From Clostridia bacterium (GTDB lineage: Bacteria; Bacillota; DSM-521; Neomoorellales; SLTJ01), in assembly GCA_014360105.1 (NCBI GenBank), contig JACIYD010000009.1:1-13371 (forward strand): a stretch of DNA of 13,371 nt, given 5' to 3'. The notes under the pieces are model-generated. The model had not been told where the DNA came from, did no database searches, and worked only from the letters and a program-made list of their open reading frames with translations. The translations under genes were made by a program, and so were the position numbers. Positions 1 to 5,656 of the stretch are shown here, in pieces. How positions within the stretch are numbered: the stretch's first letter is position 1; each line of letters opens with the position of its first letter.

Positions 1-289
1 GGCGAAAGCTTTCCACGAGCACGTCGCCGCGGGAAACGAGCTTGAGCAGCAGCTCTTTACCTCTTGGGTCCTTGAGGTTCAGGGTAATACCCTTCTTGCC
101 CCGGTTAATGCTGATAAAGTAACCGCTCTCCCCGTTAATAAAGGGCCCGAAAGTGCGCGCCTCGTCGCCGGTGCCCGGCATTTCCACCTTGATAACCTCC
201 GCTCCCAGATCGGCCAGCAGCATGGTGCAGAACGGACCGGCAAGATTGCGCGTCAGGTCGATCACTCTGATACCCGAAAGTAGACTCAT
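1..289 (-). CDS. CaiB/BaiF family (class III) CoA-transferase, N-terminal part, cut by window edge
   Basis: Only the first 96 residues are in the window; family members run to about 400 residues, so three quarters of the gene lies beyond the left edge. The visible part begins [20 protein letters not shown] and continues with [19 protein letters not shown], and [20 protein letters not shown], which is the standard N-terminal Rossmann-like fold of class III CoA-transferases. These enzymes move CoA from a donor thioester to an acid in the cytoplasm. The catalytic Asp expected near residue 170 is outside the window and cannot be checked. The ATG at 287-289 has AGGAGGAG 8 bases upstream. It follows the carboxyltransferase gene by 18 bases, so the two are almost certainly co-transcribed. 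The natural inference is activation of the pathway's acid substrate, but donor and acceptor are unknown; members of the family also act as racemases. Confidence 0.93.
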   Translation of the reverse strand, partial: MSLLSGIRVIDLTRNLAGPFCTMLLADLGAEVIKVEMPGTGDEARTFGPFINGESGYFISINRGKKGITLNLKDPRGKELLLKLVSRGDVLVESFR

Positions 290-307
290 CTCACTAACTC
301 CTCCTGG

Positions 308-1858
308 CTAAAGCGGAAGGTTGCAGTGCTTCTTCCGGGGACGGCTCTCCCGCTTGCCCTCCAGTAAGCGGAGCGCCTGTACCAGGCGCGGCCGCAGTTC
401 CTGCGGCTCGATGACGTCGTCTACAATCCCCCATTCGGCAGCCTTGTAGGGCGTGGCAAACCGCTCGCGGTATTCCCGAATCATTTCCCGGCGCTGCGCT
501 TCCGGATCGGGGGCATTCTCTATCTCGCGCCGGAAGACCACGCCGGCCGCCGCTTCCGGCCCCATCACCGCCACCTCGGCGGAAACCATGGCCAGGACCA
601 CGTCCGCACCCAGTCCCTTGCCGCACATGGCCGAGTAGGCGCCGCCGTAATCCTTGCGGACGATTACGGTGATCTTGGGGACGGTGGCCTCGGAGTAAGC
701 GTAGAGCAGTTTTGCCCCGTGCCGAATGATCCCCATGTGCTCCTGTCTCAGGCCGGGAAGGTATCCCGGGCAGTCCACCAGGGTAATAAGCGGGAGGTTG
801 AAGGCGTCGCAGAAGCGCACGAAGCGCGCCGCTTTACAGGACGCATCAACATCGATGCATCCCGCAAGAATACGCGGCTGGTTGGCCACAATGCCGACGG
901 GCTGCCCCCCCAGGCGGGCAAAGCCGACAACCATGTTCTGGGCAAAGTCCCGGTGTACTTCCAGGAAGTCGCCTTCATCAACCGTAAGCTCGATCACCTT
1001 TCTGATGTCATAACCCCGCGATGGGTCCTCGGGGATTGCTTCTGCCAGGGAGGGCTCCCTGCGCTCTACAGGGTCTTCGGTAATCCGTTTCGGAGGGAGC
1101 CGGTCGCTGTTGTCCGGGAGGAAGCTCAACAGGCGCCGCGCCAGGGCAATGCCCTCCTGCTCGCTCGCCACCACAAAATGGGCCACTCCGCTGATGTTCC
1201 CGTGCACCCGCGGTCCGCCAAGTTGGTCGAAGGTGACCTCTTCCCCGGTCACCGCCTTCACCACCGCCGGCCCCGTGATGAACATGTAGGAAGTGGAGTT
1301 CACCATGATAATGAAGTCGGTAAGCGCGGGCGAATAGACGGCGCCTCCGGCGCAGGGCCCCATGATCAGGGAGATCTGCGGAATCCAACCAGAGGCAATA
1401 CTGGTCCGGTAAAACACCGAGCAGTAGCCGTGGAGGGCGCCCATCCCCTCCTGCACCCGGGCGCCGCCCGAATCGTTCAGTCCGATCACCGGGGACCCGA
1501 CACGCATGGCGCGATCTAACAAGCGACATATCTTGAGTCCTTGTGCCTCTCCGAGCGAACCGCCCATCAAGGTGTAGTCGTGGGCGAAAACGAAAACGCG
1601 CCGCCCGTCCACGCGTCCCGAACCCGTTACTACACCCTCGCCCGGCAATTCCCGCCGATAGAGGTCAAAATCGGGGCAGCGGTTCCTCACCCACACGTCC
1701 GCCTCGGTGAAGCTGTCCTTATCTAACAGGAGATCCAGACGTTCCCTGGCGGTCAGCTTGCCGCGTGCGTGTTGCCGCTCGATCTGCTCCTGTCCTCCTC
1801 CTAGCCGCACGCGGTTTCTCTTTTGCTCAAGCTCGGCTATCTTGGCTTCGTGTGCCAT
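308..1858 (-). CDS. Acyl-CoA carboxylase/decarboxylase carboxyltransferase subunit (PccB/MmdA type)
   Basis: A 516-residue biotin-dependent carboxyltransferase that moves a carboxyl group between carboxybiotin and an acyl-CoA; in anaerobes the same fold serves propionyl-CoA carboxylase, methylmalonyl-CoA decarboxylase and transcarboxylases. N-terminal half: KLTARERLDLLLD, NDSGGARVQEG and the oxyanion-hole stretch GPCAGGAVYSPALTDF (about residues 167-181), then TGPAVVKAVTGEEVTFDQLGG. C-terminal half: ILAGCIDVDAS, the second oxyanion loop RKDYGGAYSAMCGKGLGAD (401-419) and AEVAVMGPEAAAGVVF. It ends KKHCNLPL, close to the family's KKHGNIPL. I chose ATG 1858 because GGGAGGGAGAGG precedes it; an in-frame ATG at 1888 would add ten basic residues without a good site. 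The acyl-specificity position, Asp in propionyl-CoA enzymes, is Ser409. No biotin carboxylase or biotin carrier gene is visible, so partners must be elsewhere. Gene-level family call is firm; substrate is open. Confidence 0.95.
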   Translation of the reverse strand: MAHEAKIAELEQKRNRVRLGGGQEQIERQHARGKLTARERLDLLLDKDSFTEADVWVRNRCPDFDLYRRELPGEGVVTGSGRVDGRRVFVFAHDYTLMGGSLGEAQGLKICRLLDRAMRVGSPVIGLNDSGGARVQEGMGALHGYCSVFYRTSIASGWIPQISLIMGPCAGGAVYSPALTDFIIMVNSTSYMFITGPAVVKAVTGEEVTFDQLGGPRVHGNISGVAHFVVASEQEGIALARRLLSFLPDNSDRLPPKRITEDPVERREPSLAEAIPEDPSRGYDIRKVIELTVDEGDFLEVHRDFAQNMVVGFARLGGQPVGIVANQPRILAGCIDVDASCKAARFVRFCDAFNLPLITLVDCPGYLPGLRQEHMGIIRHGAKLLYAYSEATVPKITVIVRKDYGGAYSAMCGKGLGADVVLAMVSAEVAVMGPEAAAGVVFRREIENAPDPEAQRREMIREYRERFATPYKAAEWGIVDDVIEPQELRPRLVQALRLLEGKRESRPRKKHCNLPL

Positions 1859-1903
1859 TGGGCCTCTCCCTCCCTGCCGTGATTTCACCAGAAGCCGGGT
1901 GCC

Positions 1904-2674
1904 TCAGGCGATCGCCCGAGGCGAGGGAGGAAACCTGGTCCAGAGGTCGGGGTCATGGGAGGGTAGCACAAGAGCACCGCTGAGACTCTGGACGGTCTTG
2001 AGCTTTAACAGACTTTCCATGCCGCGCGAAGGGCTCCACAAATGCCCGGGCGGAAGCGTCCGCTCAAGATTCTCCATGGTGTAGGCGGCATCACCGGTAA
2101 ACAGCAAGCGGCGTCCCCCGGCCAGCGTAACCAGCACCGATTGATGCCCCGGCGTGTGTCCCGGGGTAAAAAGGAGGTAAAGCCCCGGCATGACCTCCAC
2201 ATCGCCTTCCACCAGTTCATACTTCACGCCGCAGTCGAAGTGATCGCGCATGTAGGGACCGGCAAAGTGACGGTCGGGCCAGAAGGCAAAGCGATACTCC
2301 GCCTTCTGCACCAAGAAGGTAGCATGGGGAAAGAAACGATTGCCCCCCGTATGGTCCCAGTGCAGGTGGGTGTGGATTACCCGGTGTACGTCCTCGGGTA
2401 CGAGCCCAAGCTGCTTTAGCCGGTAGCGCACGTCGTCCTCGGCGCACAGGGTCGGCGGCACCGCTTTGGCCCGCGGCCCCCACGCCTTTTCCGGTGCCGA
2501 TACACCCAGCGGGTTGAGGCCGGTGTCGATGAGCACCCATCCCTCGCTCGTTTCCAGGAGAACCATATACACGGGCCCCAGTTCGGTACGGCCGTAATCG
2601 CCGCCGGCGATCATGATACTGCGGTTAAGCCTTAGATAGCCGCCCTCAAGGAGGTAGACCCTTCTCACTGACAA
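1904..2674 (-). CDS. Metallo-beta-lactamase-fold hydrolase of the AHL-lactonase (AiiA-like) family
   Basis: A 256-residue dinuclear zinc hydrolase if started at TTG 2672-2674. The metal set is complete: HTHLHWDH gives His103, His105, Asp107 and His108; His173 sits in TPGHTPGH, Asp195 in LLFTGDAAYT and His240 in PSHDPD. The spacing is almost that of Bacillus AiiA (104/106/108/109/169/191/235), and the AiiA active-site Tyr three residues after the bridging Asp is also present (Tyr198). The family opens lactones and some members split thioesters. The open frame runs up to 2842, but the extra 56 residues are low-complexity and look non-coding; a GGGGAGGAG site lies 9 bases before the TTG, and GTG 2668 is the alternative. 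The gene sits 45 bases before the carboxyltransferase in one transcription unit, so a lactone or CoA-ester intermediate is a likelier substrate than a quorum signal. That is inference. Confidence 0.9.
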   Translation of the reverse strand: MSVRRVYLLEGGYLRLNRSIMIAGGDYGRTELGPVYMVLLETSEGWVLIDTGLNPLGVSAPEKAWGPRAKAVPPTLCAEDDVRYRLKQLGLVPEDVHRVIHTHLHWDHTGGNRFFPHATFLVQKAEYRFAFWPDRHFAGPYMRDHFDCGVKYELVEGDVEVMPGLYLLFTPGHTPGHQSVLVTLAGGRRLLFTGDAAYTMENLERTLPPGHLWSPSRGMESLLKLKTVQSLSGALVLPSHDPDLWTRFPPSPRAIA

Positions 2675-2683
2675 CCCGGACAA

Positions 2684-2692
2684 CTCCTCCCC
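2684..2692 (-). promoter_or_regulatory. Ribosome binding site that sets the hydrolase start
   Basis: GGGGAGGAG on the minus strand, 9 bases before TTG 2674 and 15 before GTG 2668. The spacing favours the TTG. It directly abuts a hairpin (2692-2708, arms CGCCGCAA and TTGCGGCG around one base), so the structure could influence access to the site. Confidence 0.65.
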
Positions 2693-2976
2693 GCCGCAAG
2701 TTGCGGCGCCCTGGCGAATGCCCAATATGCTCCCTACGGTATTCGGCTCCCTCGTTGGCGTGAGCCTCGCGGGCAGCTTCCCGCGCTGGCACTTAAGGCT
2801 TGCGGCAGGTCCGCGGCTCGGACGCGCGCCCCACCGCGCCACGGGTGCTGCCGGCCATCCGTAGCTACCGGTGAGCTTTGTGCCCCCGCCCTTGATGGGC
2901 AGCCCGGCTCGCCGCGAGGCGCGAAGTCTTGTGCCGGGAGCCGGAAAACCGTCTGACGGAAGTGGCGATACGTGGG

Positions 2977-3003
2977 GCGGCGCCGGCTTGGGACCGGCGC
3001 CGC
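2977..3003 (-). terminator. Perfect 10-bp hairpin after the reductase gene, no U-tract
   Basis: Arms GCGGCGCCGG (2977-2986) and CCGGCGCCGC (2994-3003) enclose a 7-base loop, starting 20 bases after the reductase stop. No T-run follows on the minus strand, so it is either a factor-dependent or attenuating terminator, or an mRNA 3'-end stabiliser that would uncouple ferredoxin-reductase levels from the downstream genes. Confidence 0.45.
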
Positions 3004-3023
3004 AGTTTGAGCATCTCGTGGTC

Positions 3024-4949
3024 TTAGATATGGCGTCCTACCCAGAAACCTTCGTGGCTGGCCGAAACCATGCTCCGCACTTCCTTGGCGTCGCCGATGC
3101 AGTAGATCTCCTTCCCCCGCGCGGCAATGGCCTGATACAAAGCATTGTCCGGCTCGCGCCCCACGGCCACCAGAATGGTGTCGGCCGCGACCGTTTCCTC
3201 GCCGTACGGACCTTCGAGCACTACGGCACCGGCAGTCGCACCTTTGAGCCTTCTCGAGGTAAGGATCTTGACGTTCTCCTGCTTCAGGTAGCGCAGGAGC
3301 GGCTCGCGCCGTGCTGCCCCGGGATAAATGTAGGCAGGGCTGGCGATTTCGGTACCCTCCTCTACCAGGGTGACCTCCTTGCCCTCGCGGGCCAGCGAAA
3401 CCGCTGCTTCGGCCCCTTCATGGCCTCCCAGTACGACCACCTTCTGGCCTACCTGTGCCTTGCCCGCCAGATAATCCCAGAGGTAGACGGCATTGACTCC
3501 CTCCGGCAGAGCGACACGGCACTCCTTGGCGCCCGTGGCTACCACGACGGCGTCCGGCTTTTCCTGTTCGACCATCTGGGGGGTAACCTCGGTGTTCATG
3601 ACAACCTTCACCGTGGACTTGGCAAGCTCGTTTTCCAGCCAGCGCGCCAGATTCCGCAGCTCACGGGTGTAAAGCCGCGGATAAGCGGAGGAGAGATTGC
3701 TTTGCCCGCCCAATACCCCGCTTTTCTCGTACAGGGTGACGTGGTGGCCGCGTTTGGCCGCCGTCAAGGCAGCCTGCATGCCGCCCACACCGCCGCCGAT
3801 CACCATGACCTTCTTGGGAGTGGAAGCTGGCTTTAGTTCGTATTCCTGCTCCCAGCTATAGGCGGGATTCATCGGGCACTCGCACCCGACCTGCTTGAAC
3901 AGCCTGTCCAGGCACCAGTTGCAGCCCATGCACTGGCGAATCTCATTGTACCGGCCCTGCGCCATCTTGATGGGCAACTCCGGATCGGCAATGAGGGGCC
4001 GACACAGGGCCACCATGTCCGCCCGGCCCTCTTCGATGATCTTCTCGATCAGCTTGGGATCCTGAAGCCGGCCCACCGTGATGACCGGGATGTGGACTAC
4101 TTTCTTGATGGCCTCGGCGAAGCGCACATTCACGCCGCGCGGCTCATACAGCGGGGGAAAGGCATGGTCGGGCGTATGCCCGATACGGCCGGCCGAGGCA
4201 TGGATCCAGGCGACGCCCATTTTCTCAAGGGTCGGACAGATGGCCAGCACTTCTTCGAACCTCAGTCCGGGCACGCCCTTGTCCTCTTCCATAAACTCGT
4301 GGCAGCTCAACCGCACGCCAATAGGGAAGTTGCTGCCCGCATAGCGCAGCATCGTTTCCACCGTTTCCAAGAGGAAAACCATGCGGTCGGCATACTTGTC
4401 CGTACGGCCGATGTTGTGCAGCGGCGACATGAACTGCAGCGCCAGGGAGCCGTGGCACGCATGCAGCTCTACGGCGTCGAAGCCGGCCTCTTTGGCCCGC
4501 GCCGTGGCCTTGCCGTAGTTCTCAATGATGGCCTCTGTCTCTTCCGTGGTGAGGGCATGCACCTTCTGGCCCGGCCACTGAGGCTTTTCGGAAGGGCCGA
4601 CCGGCAGGGCTCCTATGATGCTCTCGGAGCAGAGGTTGCCGCCGTGAGATATTTGCAGCGCCGCCTTGGCACCGGCCTTGTGAATGCGGTCCGCGAGGTC
4701 GGCCAGTCCGGCGATGGCCTTGTCGTCCTGGACGCCTAATTGGCGCCGGAAGACCTGCCCCCGGTTCTCGGTGAAACTCATGGTGACGATGGCCAGCCCC
4801 ACGCCCCGCGCCTCGAGCTCATACTGGTACAGGTATCTGGAGTTTACGCGGCCATCTTCCTCCGCAAAGTTCTTGACTGTAGGAGCCGTGGCAAAACGGT
4901 TTCTTACCATCATATTCCCAATCTTAATTGGATCGTAGACCGTTGGCAT
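3024..4949 (-). CDS. Old Yellow Enzyme-family FMN/4Fe-4S/FAD reductase (2-enoate/2,4-dienoyl-CoA reductase type)
   Basis: A 641-residue two-part flavoenzyme. Residues 1-335 form the FMN-binding TIM barrel (VRNRFATAPT, QISHGGN at 99-105, ELHACHG at 161-167, PVITVGRL, ADMVALCRPLIADPEL). Four cysteines, CMGCNWC (340, 343, 346) and Cys356, bind a 4Fe-4S cluster in the CX2CX2C spacing seen in trimethylamine dehydrogenase rather than the CX3C of E. coli FadH. Residues 380-641 are the FAD/NAD half: VMVIGGGVGGMQAAL (381-395), a second nucleotide fold VVVLGGHEGAEAA (504-516) and YCIGDAKE (616-623). Relatives reduce activated C=C bonds with NAD(P)H. Two oddities: the HGY tyrosine proton donor is Ser168, and the usual YGGSxENR loop is shortened to YADR. 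ATG 4949 has GAGGAGGGG upstream. The ferredoxin gene ends 43 bases before it and could supply or accept electrons. Family call firm, substrate unknown. Confidence 0.94.
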   Translation of the reverse strand: MPTVYDPIKIGNMMVRNRFATAPTVKNFAEEDGRVNSRYLYQYELEARGVGLAIVTMSFTENRGQVFRRQLGVQDDKAIAGLADLADRIHKAGAKAALQISHGGNLCSESIIGALPVGPSEKPQWPGQKVHALTTEETEAIIENYGKATARAKEAGFDAVELHACHGSLALQFMSPLHNIGRTDKYADRMVFLLETVETMLRYAGSNFPIGVRLSCHEFMEEDKGVPGLRFEEVLAICPTLEKMGVAWIHASAGRIGHTPDHAFPPLYEPRGVNVRFAEAIKKVVHIPVITVGRLQDPKLIEKIIEEGRADMVALCRPLIADPELPIKMAQGRYNEIRQCMGCNWCLDRLFKQVGCECPMNPAYSWEQEYELKPASTPKKVMVIGGGVGGMQAALTAAKRGHHVTLYEKSGVLGGQSNLSSAYPRLYTRELRNLARWLENELAKSTVKVVMNTEVTPQMVEQEKPDAVVVATGAKECRVALPEGVNAVYLWDYLAGKAQVGQKVVVLGGHEGAEAAVSLAREGKEVTLVEEGTEIASPAYIYPGAARREPLLRYLKQENVKILTSRRLKGATAGAVVLEGPYGEETVAADTILVAVGREPDNALYQAIAARGKEIYCIGDAKEVRSMVSASHEGFWVGRHI

Positions 4950-4992
4950 TTCTCGCCCCTCCTCGCTTCTTTACTCGCAGGCCCAGGTAGTC

Positions 4993-5172
4993 CTACTCGA
5001 TGACTTTGATGGCCAGCTTGGGACACAACGTCTCGCAATAATAACAGGTCATGCACTCTGCTGCGTTGGCCTTGGCCTTCCCGTTGACAAGCTCAAAGAC
5101 ACCGTTAGGACATTCTGCCACACACTTGCCGCACCCGTCACAGGCCTCGACGTTAATCCGGACCTCCGTCAC
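4993..5172 (-). CDS. 2[4Fe-4S] ferredoxin, 59 residues
   Basis: A small clostridial-type ferredoxin with two full cluster motifs, CDGCGKCVAECP (Cys11, 14, 17, 21) and CMTCYYCETLCP (Cys40, 43, 46, 50). It is a low-potential cytoplasmic electron carrier. I place the start at GTG 5170-5172 because GGGAGG lies 7 bases upstream; a longer frame from 5244 would run through the sigma-54 promoter and add a basic, non-ferredoxin tail. It is the first gene of the minus-strand operon and lies 43 bases before the reductase gene, which argues that it is a dedicated partner of that enzyme. Expression is probably sigma-54 dependent (promoter at 5221-5236). Residues between the motifs (FELVNGKAKANAAE) are ordinary for the family. 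Confidence 0.95.
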   Translation of the reverse strand: MTEVRINVEACDGCGKCVAECPNGVFELVNGKAKANAAECMTCYYCETLCPKLAIKVIE

Positions 5173-5179
5173 AGTCGCA

Positions 5180-5185
5180 CCTCCC
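5180..5185 (-). promoter_or_regulatory. Ribosome binding site that sets the ferredoxin GTG start
   Basis: GGGAGG on the minus strand, 7 bases before GTG 5172. No comparable site precedes the longer frame's ATG codons. Confidence 0.75.
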
Positions 5186-5220
5186 GACCGCCGACGTTTA
5201 TCGTTTGTTAACCGTCTATG

Positions 5221-5236
5221 AGCAAATCCCATGCCG
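5221..5236 (-). promoter_or_regulatory. Sigma-54 (-24/-12) promoter for the ferredoxin operon
   Basis: The minus strand reads CGGCATGGGATTTGCT. Against the consensus TGGCACG-N4-TTGCW it matches at 10 of 12 fixed positions, with the invariant GG and GC exactly 10 bases apart. Transcription would start near 5210, giving a leader of about 38 bases before the ferredoxin GTG. A sigma-54 activator gene lies divergently next door, which makes the match much more credible than a chance hit. Confidence 0.8.
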
Positions 5237-5269
5237 ACTTTCAAACCCTTGAAACACGAGCGTTTCCCT

Positions 5270-5291
5270 TAATGTGGTCGTAATGTGGTTG
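5270..5291. repeat. Tandem 11-bp repeat upstream of the sigma-54 promoter
   Basis: TAATGTGGTCG (5270-5280) is followed at once by TAATGTGGTTG (5281-5291), 10 of 11 identical, one helical turn per unit. It lies roughly 60-80 bases upstream of the predicted start point, between the promoter and the palindromes. It could bind a protein on one face of the helix, or bend DNA; no known factor is recognised. Confidence 0.45.
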
Positions 5292-5360
5292 TGGGTGTCT
5301 GCTGCAGAGATGCCTACAAACGGCTTGGTGTGCGCAATTTGCCTGTTGCAGGACCGCCTG

Positions 5361-5382
5361 GGTGTTGCAGTGATGCAACGCC
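5361..5382. promoter_or_regulatory. Candidate upstream activator site, palindrome GTTGCA-N4-TGCAAC
   Basis: GTTGCA (5364-5369), GTGA, TGCAAC (5374-5379), with two further complementary G-C pairs outside (5361-5362 with 5381-5382). The centre is about 160 bases upstream of the predicted sigma-54 start point, a typical distance for an enhancer site. A further GTTGCA half-site lies at 5345-5350 and GCAATTTGC at 5334-5342, so the TTGC/GCAA motif clusters here. Confidence 0.5.
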
Positions 5383-5419
5383 CGTACGGCTCTAGCGGAC
5401 GTAAGTAATCAATATGTAC

Positions 5420-5436
5420 CAGCAGGAGTCCTACTG
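5420..5436. promoter_or_regulatory. Second candidate operator, imperfect 17-bp palindrome
   Basis: CAGCAGGAGTCCTACTG: arms match at 7 of 8 positions around a single central base. It lies between two copies of AATCAAT (5407-5413 and 5447-5453). It could be a second activator site or an autoregulatory operator of the divergent activator gene. Confidence 0.35.
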
Positions 5437-5656
5437 ATCCGCATCGAATCAATTATCTACCGGCTTACCGGCCGAGCGTTCGTATGCTCCTCAGCTATGT
5501 CGTAGAGGTGATCTGCCTTAACGAACACCCGGTTTGCGTCGTAACTTAGAGAGCGACGATGTGCTCTGGCGCTGCAGGATTAGGTATCGCGGGATTGCGG
5601 GTACCTATATGTAAACCGGTCCCTTTCTAGCGACGATGCAAACGAGGTGAACGGAC

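Larger units (their letters stand above)
2675..3023 (-). other. GC-rich structured spacer between reductase and hydrolase genes
   Basis: This 349-base stretch holds no gene I can support. Reading along it are several inverted repeats: 2692-2708 (CGCCGCAA/TTGCGGCG), 2768-2785 (CGCGGG-6-CCCGCG), a short 4-bp hairpin CCGT-3-ACGG near 2950-2960, and a perfect 10-bp stem at 2977-3003. The minus-strand frame stays open from 2842 downward but its translation is rich in Arg, Pro and Gly without family features. It may be a structured leader, a decayed mobile element or simply two terminator-like elements with filler. I could not match it to a known riboswitch or to a group II intron domain V. Confidence 0.45.
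5173..5656. other. Divergent regulatory region
   Basis: A 484-base stretch without a gene between the ferredoxin (minus) and the activator (plus). It holds the sigma-54 promoter, the tandem repeat and two palindromes listed separately. Nearer the activator are an inverted repeat TAGGTA/TACCTA (5581-5586, 5602-5607) and a 10-base direct repeat AGCGACGATG at 5552-5561 and 5629-5638. No convincing -35/-10 pair for the activator could be picked out. A short minus-strand frame across this region has no family features. Confidence 0.6.

Noticed and set aside
719..1519. 266-residue plus-strand open frame
   Set aside because: Antisense to the carboxyltransferase core motifs; His/Arg/Gly-rich translation without family features.
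2675..2842. N-terminal extension of the metallo-hydrolase to 312 residues
   Set aside because: The extra residues are Arg/Pro/Gly-rich, cover hairpins and have no ribosome site; the 256-residue form aligns in numbering with AiiA.
2675..3023. Group II intron or known riboswitch in the spacer
   Set aside because: I looked for a domain V-like hairpin with AGC triad and for cobalamin or T-box conserved boxes and found none; left as unassigned structure.
2871..3836. 321-residue plus-strand open frame
   Set aside because: It lies wholly antisense to the reductase gene and its 3' spacer, has no recognisable domain and only reflects high GC; the minus-strand reading has a full domain set.
5216..5452. 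78-residue minus-strand open frame upstream of the ferredoxin
   Set aside because: It spans the sigma-54 promoter and palindromes, has no ribosome site or domain and is better explained as regulatory DNA.
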